Under the pieces are notes generated by a model. The model saw nothing but the letters and a program-made list of their open reading frames with translations. It did not search any database and was not told where the DNA came from. Below, piece after piece: positions 1 to 10,249 of a stretch of 64,000 nucleotides of DNA; the first letter of the stretch is position 1; each line of letters begins with the position of its first letter. The DNA comes from Tricholoma matsutake. Its lineage: Eukaryota > Basidiomycota > Agaricomycetes > Agaricales > Tricholomataceae. The stretch lies in the NCBI GenBank assembly GCA_026075535.2, contig AP026538.1, positions 17,244,337 through 17,308,336 of the forward strand. The letters run 5' to 3'. Both the position numbers and the translations under genes were made by a program.

Positions 1-1026
1 TTTAGTGCTGCAAATTCCTGCAGGTAGTGCTTATACTTCTCTTCTGCACTCGATGTCCACTTTGATGCATATCCTAGTGGGTGTAAGCGTGTCACTTTCT
101 TTCCTCCCGGTAGCATAGATGTGATACACTGTGCTAAGACCCCTGCAAACACATCCTTGGATCCATCCATTGTCAAGATAAAGTGTGTTCCATCAAACTG
201 AGGAGCCTGTAAGACAGGCTCAGAGATTAGCCTCCTCTTGATCTCCACAAAGGTCCTATCATGCTCTTCATTCCAAACCTTGTCAAGCTTGTGGTTGCAC
301 ATTATATGCTGGTAAGCCTGTTTACCTATGCCTTTCAGAATTTCTACCTTACGCAGAATGTCATGTAATGGCTGTTCGAGCTTTGCATATCCTTGTATTG
401 AGTCACGAAAGTATCCTGACAGGCCTAAGAATCCTTCCAAATGCAATGCATCTTGCGGTTTTGGCCATTCTACAATTGCTGTGAGTTTTGCTGTGTCCTG
501 GCTTTACACCATCAGGTCCTGTGGTTGCACCTGTGAAAACTGCTTCCATCATGAAAATGTGTAATTTGCTGGCTGACAGTGAAAGCTTTTCATCTCGTAC
601 CCGCTTCAGAAATTGACAAAGCTTTGACATTCCATCCTTGAAGGTGTCTGCTGCCACACCACCATCATCTACGAAAAGCTTGATAGTGTTGTTACCCACC
701 AAGTCACATAGTTGTTCAGCTGTGAGCTGCCCAAACTCAGATGGGCTGCCAGTGATACCAAATGGCATTCTCAGGTACTTGAAGTATCCTTTTCCTTCAA
801 CGAAAAATGTGAGATATGGTTGTGACTCATCATCAATAGATATCGTGTAGAAACCTGCAGCAAAATCAAAAATGTGCACGTATCGGTGTCCTGATAAGCA
901 CTGCTGTTTCCCTTGTATATCACCTTGCGGCATTGGCACTATATGCATGACACGGTTTATCTCTGAGAAATCCTGGCATAACCGCCAATTCTGGCCTTGC
1001 AGTTCGTCTGTGACTCCTTCTTGCAC
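1..1026 (-). pseudogene. Ty3/gypsy reverse transcriptase and RNase H, frameshifted
   Basis: Reverse transcriptase copies element RNA into DNA, and RNase H removes the RNA strand. The segment 1026 to about 490 carries the RT palm motifs HIFDFAAGFYTISI, YLRMPFGITGSPSEFG and the catalytic LFVDDGG (an FVDD variant of YxDD). Near 490 the frame changes; beyond it the motifs IVEWPKPQD and GFLGLSGYFRD of the RT thumb/connection are seen. Positions 400 to 1 then encode an RNase H-like domain with ILTMDGSKDVFAGVLAQ, including its first catalytic Asp, and run off the window edge at EEKYKHYLQEF. It follows an in-frame TGA at 1033-1035, so it is separated from upstream pol by a nonsense codon. Confidence 0.9.
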
Positions 1027-1032
1027 GATTGG

Positions 1033-1794
1033 TCAGGGTGGTAATTCTTCAGCACTTGGCAGCCCCAGCTTGACACACTGGTCATTAACCCGATGCTTCA
1101 ATTTGTCGAGTGGTAGTCCTTGTCCTTCGTGGGTTTTCTTTGCAAACACCACTGGTGCTACTGCATGAACATCCTTAGGGTGTATTGGAGCTATGATCCC
1201 TGCTGCCCTCATATTGTCCACCTTCACATGGAGGTATGCCTTTTGTGCGGGGTTCAATGAATGCTGCATCAACTTGGTGCGAAACTTTGCATCACTAGGT
1301 ATGTTGAGTTTGTGTATTGCACCTGGAACTGTGTTCACTTCGGTCATCGCAAGCGCGAAGCAATGAGTGAACTCAGCAATGAGTTCATCAACCTTACTGC
1401 AACGTTCTAGTGTGATATCAGGTCCAACCGTGACTTGTGATATGATCTGCTTCACACGTTCGGCTTTGAATGGTTCTGTGTGCCTTGTGTATATGTCATC
1501 GTTGATTGCAGTGACACCATGCACCGCTATCTCTGTTGTCATCTGGTTTATGTCCATGTTTTTCCAGTTTTTCGCTTTTGAGCCCACATCTGGATCTGGA
1601 TCTGCCACTAATTCATCAGGTGTGTTACCCACAGGTTGTGGTATATCATGGATACTGATTAAGACTTGTGTCAAAGGGGGTTTCATGGCCAAAGAGCCTC
1701 GGATTATGTCTCCCCACTGTTTCACATCCAGTGTGAGGCTGATGACTTGCTTGTCCACTGCTTCCACTATTGGTGAATGGAGCTGTTTGTACAA
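1033..1794 (-). pseudogene. Ty3/gypsy pol, linker and N-terminal RT fingers
   Basis: This 253-codon segment sits between protease and the RT palm. Its C-terminal third contains the usual entry into the RT domain (FRTKLMQHSLNPAQKAYLHV, then AAGIIAPIHPKDVHAVAPVV and FAKK). The frame closes with TGA at 1033-1035 and reopens immediately in the same frame into the RT palm, so the stop looks like a point mutation rather than a domain boundary. The N-terminal part is the poorly conserved linker of fungal gypsy elements. Decayed pol fragment, not an independent gene. Confidence 0.8.
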
Positions 1795-1821
1795 AATGGT
1801 AGTGATCTTCGTGCTTGGGTC

Positions 1822-2259
1822 TCAAACTGTAACCGTGACTGTGTTGTAATCGTGTACCACATTAAACAGGCGAAGTAGTGGTTTGCTGAATAAGAATCCC
1901 CATCCTCCGCCACTGTTGAACACCTCGAATTGTCCTTGTGATATAACACTGCCCAGCTTGATCAAACCTCCCCACCTTCTTTTAGATGGCTCTATAGCTC
2001 TGTTTGCCATCCGCAGCAAACACTTCGATGGTTCTGAGTTTCCCAAACAATGTTGTATCTTGTTGAAGACCGAAGCACACATTGCTCCCACCATCACACC
2101 TCCATCAAATAGAGCTCTGACTCTGTTGATCTCCCCATTTGGCCCCAGAATGTCAATGTTATGCACGAAGGGTATCTCTTCTTCTGTGGCTGCGCATTTA
2201 GTAATCTTAGGGTGACTGACAGAGTACAGGTCAACAATGTCTTCATGCCAGGTAGCCAT
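1822..2259 (-). pseudogene. Ty3/gypsy retropepsin-like protease region
   Basis: Retropepsins cut the gag-pol polyprotein. The core RALFDGGVMVGAMCASVF places the catalytic Asp in D-G-G rather than the classical D-T/S-G; to my knowledge this variant is common in mushroom gypsy elements, so it need not mean loss of activity. A strand-rich segment follows, with a G-W-G-F motif near the C-terminus. It lies between the gag zinc knuckle and pol, where a Ty3 protease belongs. It is no longer in one frame with its neighbours, so no complete polyprotein can be made. Confidence 0.75.
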
Positions 2260-2345
2260 GCTAGGTACATTGGAATCATCATATGGAGCTGGTATCTCAT
2301 GCTCAGGAGTTGTGGACCGTAAATCCAGGGCCTCTCATTCATCCT

Positions 2346-3387
2346 CTAGACGAGTGGCCCTTCCCCATTTCCCTGATCGTCTCCATCATATGATCCATAC
2401 CCAGCCCAAGCAAACTCTCCCACCTGCGCTACATGATTGACCGATGCAGCTTGATCTCTATGATTCCTCCCAAGGCACCTACCACGTAAAGCACGCCATC
2501 TTCCTTCCTGTGGTGGTATCTTCACTGCGCCTGTTGCTGTGCAAGCTCCGCCCATATGGCCTTGGATTCCACACATGTAACACTCTCCCGAACATGCCGG
2601 TGCTGTACCTGGTCAAAGTGGAAAAGGTGTGTGTGCATTGATAGGTGTGTTCTCACCATGCATTGCTTTCCAGGTGCATAGTTGCTCAAAGTATGCTGTG
2701 CATCCTTCCACTGTGCTGGGATGGTGTGGATATTTCAGCATATTAGCGTGTACTAACACTTTCTCCTCCTCTGAGATGGCACCTAGCTGATGAGGTCCTT
2801 CTTGATGGTTGCCTACCACCTGTAGCTGCATGGTTTGGGGTGCCAATTGACTGGTCTGTGTCACTTGCTGGCTATTAAGATTGACACAGCCTAGCTGCGC
2901 TGTGATGGCTGAAATCGAGGTTTCAGGGCATGAGCATTTGACATGGCTTGGTCGAGAGTTAATGAGTCCGTCCTTTGCCTCTTGTTCTCTATGCTTCCTG
3001 ACAATGTCTCTGATATATGCTTTGTTGACAGCTTTGATGGCTGCACAGAACGATGGCCAGTTGGTATGTGATTCATCAACCTTGTCCTTGATAACCTCTG
3101 GTAGCCTGTCTCGTACAAACACAATGCTCACCGTCCCCATGTCAATTTTAGCATGTTTTGCAAGGTCCAGCATGTATCTTATATGTTTCCACCTCCACGC
3201 CTCCATACAGCTCTGTCTTATCCAACTCATCCACTTTCAACTCTAGCTCGAGCATTTCTCTCTGCAACTCTGCCAATGTTTTCTTCGCCTTCTGGATTCC
3301 AGGAAATTGAGCCTTAAACTGTGTTTCAAATGTACTCCACAACATGCTTACTCTGCCTGTACTGGCATACCACTCCTCTGCTGGCAA
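2346..3387 (-). pseudogene. Ty3/gypsy gag, C-terminal two thirds with zinc knuckle
   Basis: Gag forms the virus-like particle and binds element RNA. The 3387-3190 part reads EEWYASTGRVSMLW and FETQFKAQFPGIQKAKKT, a typical fungal gag capsid segment, then shifts frame near 3190. The continuation (3230-2613) contains LDLAKHAKIDMGTVSIVFV and RDRLPEVIKDKV. At 2541-2582 lies a canonical CCHC knuckle, CYMCGIQGHMGGAC (C-x2-C-x4-H-x4-C). An in-frame TGA precedes the 3387 end, which is also where homology to the rest of gag breaks off. Confidence 0.85.
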
Positions 3388-3389
3388 TG

Positions 3390-4640
3390 ATGATGCTCAA
3401 CCTGGGAAAACCACCAAAACTGCTGATGAGGCAATCGATGATATTTGTGACGAGTCAGAGGAAGGTTGCGAGATGTTCCGAATGTTTGTGGTCAAACCTA
3501 TGGGAAGTTTACTAGTTAATACTAGTCGTAAAGGTAGTGCTATCAAAGACAAAGGTATTTGACATGGTCCGATGGGGTATCAATCAATATTGAGGACGAT
3601 CAATGAGATCAATGGTGAACAAGTTCTATTGTCGATGGTCGATAAGTGAATTCCGAGGACCTTTTGATAGGTCGATAGTGTATGAAGGGTATGGCAAATG
3701 TCTATGAAGTGTTGGAAGGGTTGCTAGTGCAAATGATGAGAGGATCGAAGGAAGATTGAGGACGTGATGATCGCAGAGGTTTCTCGTTGATCGAGAAAAC
3801 TTGTAGAGACTTTCAATTGCTTTAGATAGTTGATCGGATGCTTAGAACTGTATATGACACGATAGGTGAAGATGATTTCTTGTATTTTCTAGTAGATACT
3901 ACAGTGTTTTATATGTTTTAAAGAAACTTCCTAAAATGAAATGAGAAACATGTGTAGAACATGAGGCAGAAGATATGAGTTAAGGCACAAGGCCAAAAAG
4001 GAGACTGGAATCTGAAGAAGAAAGAGATGTGTCATATGATGAAGGAGTAATAAAGGGAGAGAACTAAAAAGAGACTGTCCTTTGTGTATAAGCTGCGCTA
4101 AGTCTCACAATAATCCATCCAGCGGGTTCTGTACGCGATAGGGACTTGAAACGAGGCTGACCTATGATCAGCAGGTTTGAGCATGAGTTGGAATATGTTC
4201 TAGGGCATGGTCTTCCACCATATAGATAATGAATTCGGCGCCCGATGTCGCTCGTAGTCTCTCGATATCGATCGATGATGCTCGTAGTCTCTCGATATTG
4301 ATCGATGACGCTCGTAGTCTCTCGATATTGATCGATGATGCTCGACGATGGTCAACAATGGTCAACAATGTTCGATCGTGGTCACAGTTTGTTCAAAGAT
4401 GATTGGGGATGGTTGATGGTCATTTAGAAGGGTTTTTAGGGGCTTTCAGGGTAGTCCTAAGGTTGTGCAATGTGGGCTCTTGATATGATCGATGTTGCTG
4501 GTGATGTTTCGATGCGGTCAATATGATATCGCAATCGATAGACTGGGTCGCGCTGCGTCTGGGACCTTGTAGGAGTTAGCCGATGTGATTAGAATGATGT
4601 TAAGTGGTGAATCAGTCCTTGAGCCAAGGAGACAACCTAT
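3390..4640. other. Insertion splitting the gypsy gag gene
   Basis: The two parts of gag on either side (GNYFLPDSL on one, PAEEWYAST on the other) would be adjacent in an intact element. The 1.25 kb between them has no gag coding potential and different composition, with many GATCGAT-type motifs and three 30-bp tandem units. The insert could start with TG and end with CA like an LTR, but no target-site duplication is visible, so the identity stays open. Confidence 0.55.
4244..4345. repeat. Three 30-bp tandem repeats
   Basis: Units start at 4244, 4274 and 4304 with a partial fourth at 4334. Each begins with GATG and contains CTCGTAGTCTCTCGATAT followed by a GATC palindrome. Units differ at one to three positions, all transitions. 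The array lies inside the gag insertion. Confidence 0.9.
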
Positions 4641-5051
4641 CAGTGAGTCAGGCAAAAAGTAGTTCCCAATTTTCTGTATACGCTCTCAATCCTCTGTAAT
4701 CTGCAACTCATCCATAGCTCTCAAGAATTGCATGATAAGGGTTGGTTGTTGCAGTGTTCCATCCGGTTTGCCATTGAACTCTTCAAGATATGTTAACTGC
4801 ATGGCTCTATTGGAAAGCGGCTGTGATTTTTGGATTGGTGATGGTGGTGGTGCTGAAGGTATTGCCAGTGATAGTGATAATGGTGAATCTGTGATGAAAG
4901 ACGTGGATAATGAGGTTTCTGACAATAGGCTAGATGACAACAGGGAGCCTTCTGCTGATGAGGGAACAATAGTGTCTGTGCTTTTTTGAGCTAGAAAATG
5001 GCCTTTATTATCATGTAGAGCTGAAGTTGTCATATATAATGGCTTCCGCAT
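4640..5051 (-). pseudogene. Ty3/gypsy gag N-terminal fragment
   Basis: The 121-codon open segment 5051-4686 has a Ser/Pro-rich head followed by EEFNGKPDGT and FLRAMDELQITED, resembling the start of gag capsids in fungal Ty3 elements. After an in-frame TGA at 4686-4688 the same frame continues with ERIQKIGNYFLPDSL until about 4640, where homology stops at the insertion edge. Its orientation and order match the gag remainder at 2346-3387, so I take it as the same gene. A separate gag-like fragment from another element is possible. Confidence 0.55.
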
Positions 5052-5274
5052 GTAGTGTGCGAGGTGATAATGAGGTTTTTCAATTATGCATGCTAAACAA
5101 GGCTTGACTGGAATGGGACTGGAACTGGGACTGGGTACTAAACAATGCTTCGGTGTTGTGATATGAATCTCTCTCTCATCACCAAGATGGAGATGCCAGA
5201 GGTGTCTCCTATAGTGATGTGGTGGATCCGATAGTGATAGTGTGACTGTGACTACACATGCAGCTGACTACTAA

Positions 5275-8200
5275 CTACATGATCACGTGACTGCCCAAAC
5301 TCACTACTCCATTGTTCTTTTCCTTCAGATGTTCTAGTGGGAAAAAGTAAGCTGCATTGAATATACCACCTGATCTGTAAGGGAACTGATCAGTCCACTT
5401 TTGCAGGGAAGGTAACTGAGCATGGTCTTCAAGAGACATCAAACTGAACAATGAAGCAGCTAAAGCACACAAGTCTCCACTTTGGAAAACATAGACAGCT
5501 TCCCCTGTTCACTCCATAACAACGATGGGATCAACAACTTGAATAAAGGTGCCACAAGTTTTGAACACTTTTGATTCCATCTTTTGATTCCATCTCCATT
5601 CCACCTTGTCAATGACAAATTCAGTGTTGGGATCATTTGGTCTGATCATTTCAATAATTTGACAGATTTGGAACTGTATAACAACCACTGGTTCCATCAG
5701 TAGTTTAACATCAATTTCAACCATGGCATTGAAGTCAACAATGATATTGTTAACATGTATAATTGCAAGGAATAACTGCCCTTCACAATTGATGATGGTG
5801 GCAGCAGGATCACCAACACAAAAGGTAGATGAGCCAAATATTGAGCTTGACTCAATAACATTTGGGGCAGTTGATGATTTGGAAAATTGGCCTCCGCCTA
5901 CTATTTGTGTCATGTGATTGGTTGAGCCAGGTATCCTTGAGAAAGTAGTGTGCTCCAGTTCACGCAGAACTCGAGCCTTTGACACCATCTTGCCATTCCC
6001 AGCATCAATGAAAGGGTTGTACTTCCTGTGACTGTCCTGGTTTTCTTCAATGTCAACATGGTCCTCAAGGCTAAGTGGTTCTGCTGCATTCTCCTCAAGT
6101 GCAGCTGTCACTGTGTTCAGGTCAACACGGCGGAATGATGGAGTTTCAGCAGGAGCAGTATTGACTGCTTCATTTTCATCTTCTTCATCTTTGGCATCTT
6201 CTAATCGTCCAAATGGATAAAGCAGGTCAACTCTGGTTTTCTCCATTTTGGCAAGTGTGACCCAACACCAAGAGATTCAAATTTGGTCTTGATTAACTGG
6301 CACCCTTCGTTCCATGCAGTGAGTGGAATAACAGACCCCAGTGACACATCTCCCTTCCAGGTTTTTGGGCTTATATGGTCAACACTCGACAGTATGTCAC
6401 CATTACTGTCCTCAATCGCACAAGCTTAAGCCGCTGTGGTCCATGGTCCCACTCTGGATGCAAGGAAAACACATTGAGGCATTCGATGGTATGTGATAGA
6501 TGTGTTATCAGGGAGGACATGTCAGCATTTGTATCATTTCCAACCATTGACCAAACAATGCCAAAGGTAGACTCAAGCTGGTCTGTCCCCAACAGAATGA
6601 GCCAAAATGAACCACTTGGATTCTGTAACTGGCCTTTGCAACATGAAAGTAAGTGTTCTTCACCATCAACATGATGTCCTTGTAAGTCAAAGAAGGAACA
6701 ATATTGCTTCAATGTGAATAGAAAGGTAGCAAGATGAGCTGCAGTGCTCAGATGTTTCAATTGCTCATGTAAGCTGAGGGTTACTTGGACAAATGGAAGA
6801 GCAAGATGCTGAAAAAGTGTCCCCAGGATTCAGAGTGCACTGCATGCTGTTGCAAAACTAGGTTTGTCAGTGGGAATGGGACATTGGAGTGACCAAATTT
6901 CTTCCAGAAGAGTGTAACAAATGGGAACATTTTGCTTGTCTGTTGGGTCAAGGAGGTTGTCAATACAAACTGAAGATAGTCCAGATTCCTTGAGATGAAA
7001 CTGCAGTAGGGCTGGAGTGATGTGAGTGTCGAGAATCAGCACACCAGATTTTCTCAGTAATAGATTTTGACATCATTTCATAATATGCTTGGGGTCTTTA
7101 TCAGCCGTGAGGTTGTCATTCCCAACAAAGAGGTTCGCATTCCACCCAGAATAGTGTAGAGTGGACTGTGCTCATCCAATAGTTGGGTTTGGGTCAGTGC
7201 TGTAAGTGAAGCACCGTGGCAACTCTCACCATCTGAGGCAATGCAATACATCGAGACACCAATTGATTTCATCTCAGCAACACATGCATCAATAACAAGG
7301 GAAATCAGTCAACCATGTGCCTCAGCATCCTCTCTCTTGCAAGTTCCCAAAGCTAAAAATGGATGAGACCCAGCTATATGGTGATCATCAGATAACAATC
7401 CAATGGAAAAGACTGAGGCCTACATGTTAGGTTTAGTAGATGTACAAATAGGACTATCATAACACAATGTACATCTTTGGCATAATGACATTCCCCATCC
7501 AAGATACCTCAGAATAACACTTTGACATTGTTGATGGAGCAGATTTTCAGACCAAGGTGAGCTATGTGTTCCTGACATAAACTGAGTAAGTTGTTTGTTG
7601 TTGGATCCCAATGAGAATGTGCTTCAATAGTGATCTCGTTGATCATCAAAATGTATCCATATGCCCCCGTTACATCTGTATTTTCAAAGGCTGACTTAAT
7701 GTTTTGCTGTATTTCTTGCAATGCTTCCTGGCAATGCAGTGAGAGGCAAAATGGGGCCATTTTGTCTCAGGGTCGAAACTGATGGGGAACCAAGGGTTTG
7801 GTGTGCTAGCATTGCCACACGGGAGCTGCCAAGCCACAGGAACAAGATGTCACAAAGTATTTCCTCTTCAGTAAAACCTTTGGGTTTATAGAGACCCTGG
7901 TTTGCACAATTAAGCAATTGCAGCAACCCACACATTCCTGCTCCCCGCCTCAAACCTGCACAAATCAGAGCATCAACTCTCTGAGTTTTCCCTTCACTTA
8001 ATGCCATCACAAATGTCTTATAATCGTTGAGAGTCCTAGCTTGTGTGGCAAGCCATCATGATATGGTATGCTTTGTTATTCACAATTCATTCAGCTGATT
8101 GTTCTTATGCCACACAATTTCAATCAATCCTCCTATGGGGTGGTAGGCAAGCATAGAGTTCTCATGCACTCCATCCCTCATTTGGTCCAAGATTCCTTGA

Positions 8201-9257
8201 GCAACATGGTGTGGTAGGAGCTTCTCACATTCTCGACAAGCCTGAGACTTTGTTGATGGGTGAATGTGGCCATGTCAATGGATAGACAACAAGGTGAGTT
8301 GATCATTTGTGATATGAATATTCCAAGGAAGTTTAAGATTTGCATGTAGCATAAATGGATACACTTCATAAGGGGTGATGGCAGGTTGCATAGCCAGGTG
8401 AACACCCCAACAATGTGGTGTCAGATTCAGAAAGGAGGTGGAAGCAGAACTGGTTAGTTTGGTGGTGATGTGCCTTGGTCCAAGTTCAGCTGGATGCCCC
8501 CCATTGACATCCAAGTTGATGTCAATCAGCTTCATCTTACTTCCTGTATCACTTGGCATCAATCTGTGTCATAGGTCAGTCAACTTATTATTATTTAGGT
8601 GTTGTCCTACTGATTCATCATATCAAGGAGAACAATGATCTTTCCTTCCAATAGACCTCCTACTATCACTTTCTCTTCCACCAGATATTCCAAGAATCCA
8701 CATAGTCCATGCACCCCTTTCAACCCTCACCAGATTAACGTGTGGATTTTATCCTTCAGTCATCTGAAACCTAGCAATCGGTCAAGTTGAGGGTTTACTG
8801 CCTCCCAGACTTTGTCATCACTAACAGCGGCCAGCTCAAATGTGGCTCCTTCATGACTAAATGATGTCAACTCATCACCGTCTCTGGCTTCAGGCACTCT
8901 AGGCAATAACTCCAGCTCCCCTGCAGCATCACATAGCCTTTGTAGCAATCCCCACATTGTTGAACAGCCTTTCCTTTTGTGTGTGTCAACATAGACTAGT
9001 TCCTGTTGTTCCGAGTCTCTGGCTGGTGTGGCAATGACATGGATTAGGGATCAGGATGAGGTGGCTTGAACTGTTTTTGGTTTAGCTGTGGCTTTGGTGA
9101 TACTGATGTCAAACAATGTGTATGTTCTGCCCTGCTTTTTCAAGTGGGCCTTCCTTTCCTGCCCATCACAGCATAGTTTTTGCCCCTGGTGGCTGGCAAG
9201 ATTTTTTGGACCACCTGTTCCACCATGTATATCTTTGTCGCAATCTGGGCATCTCAT
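5275..9257 (-). pseudogene. Transposase-like gene with C2H2-type N-terminus, decayed
   Basis: A gene of well over 1,000 codons read from 9257 down to 5275, broken by frameshifts, probable introns and stops. The N-terminus has a finger-like motif, CPDCDKDI with GGPKNLASHQGQKLC, at 9250-9190. Later landmarks are LRRGAGMCGLLQLLN (about 7930), GYILMINEITIEAH (about 7640), CIASDGESCHGASLTALT (about 7240), the shifted GNDNLTADKDPKHIMK (about 7110), THITPALLQFHLKESGL (about 7000) and LLGTDQLESTFGIVWSMVGN (about 6580). From 6246 to 5509 an acidic tail follows and, beyond TGA 5506-5508, a last segment to 5275. I recall this layout from multicopy basidiomycete proteins. Spaced acidic motifs and the D-x-LE-x2-FG block resemble RNase-H-fold transposases such as the P-element/THAP9 type; that link is inference. 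TGA 7073-7075 replaces an expected Arg. Confidence 0.6.
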
Positions 9258-10249
9258 TGTATATGATACATCATACTTTTGTTTCTGTGTATCGTGTTAT
9301 CATATTGAAAACCCCTATCAAACTTCAATAAAATTGATCATACCTTATATGACTGAGGCATATTTCTGTCTCAAATGCTTTTAACTTGAATGAACAGAGA
9401 AGAATTGGTTGGATTTCTCATTTTATGTCTACTAGCTTCACAATCTTTGAATCTGAATGCTTACAAATGTGCTTCTGAGCCATATATAGAAAAAAAATTT
9501 AGGCTGGCTGGCAGACCTTCCTCCCCACCCCCATGTCATGGATCAACATCCCAGGTACCCCTTGCCAAATATCATTACAAATGAAAGTCATTTGACATGT
9601 GGACAAGCTTTTTGAGTACTGAAGCCTAATAGTAGCAATGCATAACCTCCTCCACTCAGTGCAATGGACAATGACACTCATTCTTCTACAAAACACTGTT
9701 CCAAGACATGGTGTGAACATCTCCTGCCCATAGACTTCCCACATAAAACCTGTGACCATTGTTGAGAGTGAGATAGACAAACCAAGAAGGCTCAAAGAGT
9801 TCATGAGGGAAAGAAAAAGGAGCAGAAGGAGCTCAACAAGTGCACGGTGGGCAAGAAAGCCAAGAGGATGAACAAGAACATGTCAGGAGATGAAAGAATA
9901 TCAAGCAGACCTTGGGCAGAGGCCAATCTCAATGAGAGTGAGGACAAACTTGATTCTAAAGGTTAAATGATGGTCAGTAACTTACTATGGATATAAAATA
10001 GGACTAACAGTAGAATCTACAGATATTTGATACCAGAGAGGAAATGTTTGACACCCTTTGAACAGAATTCAGAACACACAACAACAGAGAGTTTAGAGGA
10101 ACTTACACAGTTCCAAATGACCCTCTGGTGTCAGATAGGGAGCACATCAACATGGTTGCAAAGGAAATCTGGAAGGTAACAGGATATGGATTTATGTGAG
10201 TGTATGCCCAATGCTAGTGCTATATGATATTTACCAGATTAGTGTGAAG
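9258..10249. other. No convincing gene
   Basis: Short open frames occur on both strands without recognisable motifs. A lysine-rich stretch on the plus strand at 9800-9965 (GKKAKRMNKNMS) may be a remnant of the N-terminal region of the MULE transposase that follows, but stops interrupt it. Confidence 0.4.

Larger units (their letters stand above)
1..5051 (-). mobile_element. Ty3/gypsy LTR retrotransposon interior, decayed, cut by left window edge
   Basis: Read on the minus strand, the order is gag N-terminus, gag with CCHC zinc knuckle, protease, reverse transcriptase, RNase H. This is the gag-pol order of Ty3/gypsy elements; the integrase would lie left of position 1. The reading frame is broken by an in-frame TGA at 1033-1035, frameshifts near 490 and 3190, and a block of foreign DNA at about 3390-4640. 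No LTR is visible: the next gene fragment ends at 5275, only about 220 bp beyond the gag start, so the 5' LTR is lost or truncated. The element cannot be autonomous in this state. Confidence 0.9.

Noticed and set aside
1822..2259. D-G-G protease motif taken as a catalytic-site loss
   Set aside because: I recall the same D-G-G form in related fungal gypsy proteases, so it is probably a family trait.
4244..4345. 30-bp repeats resembling a CRISPR array
   Set aside because: Units are directly adjacent with no unique spacers, and the window is clearly eukaryotic.
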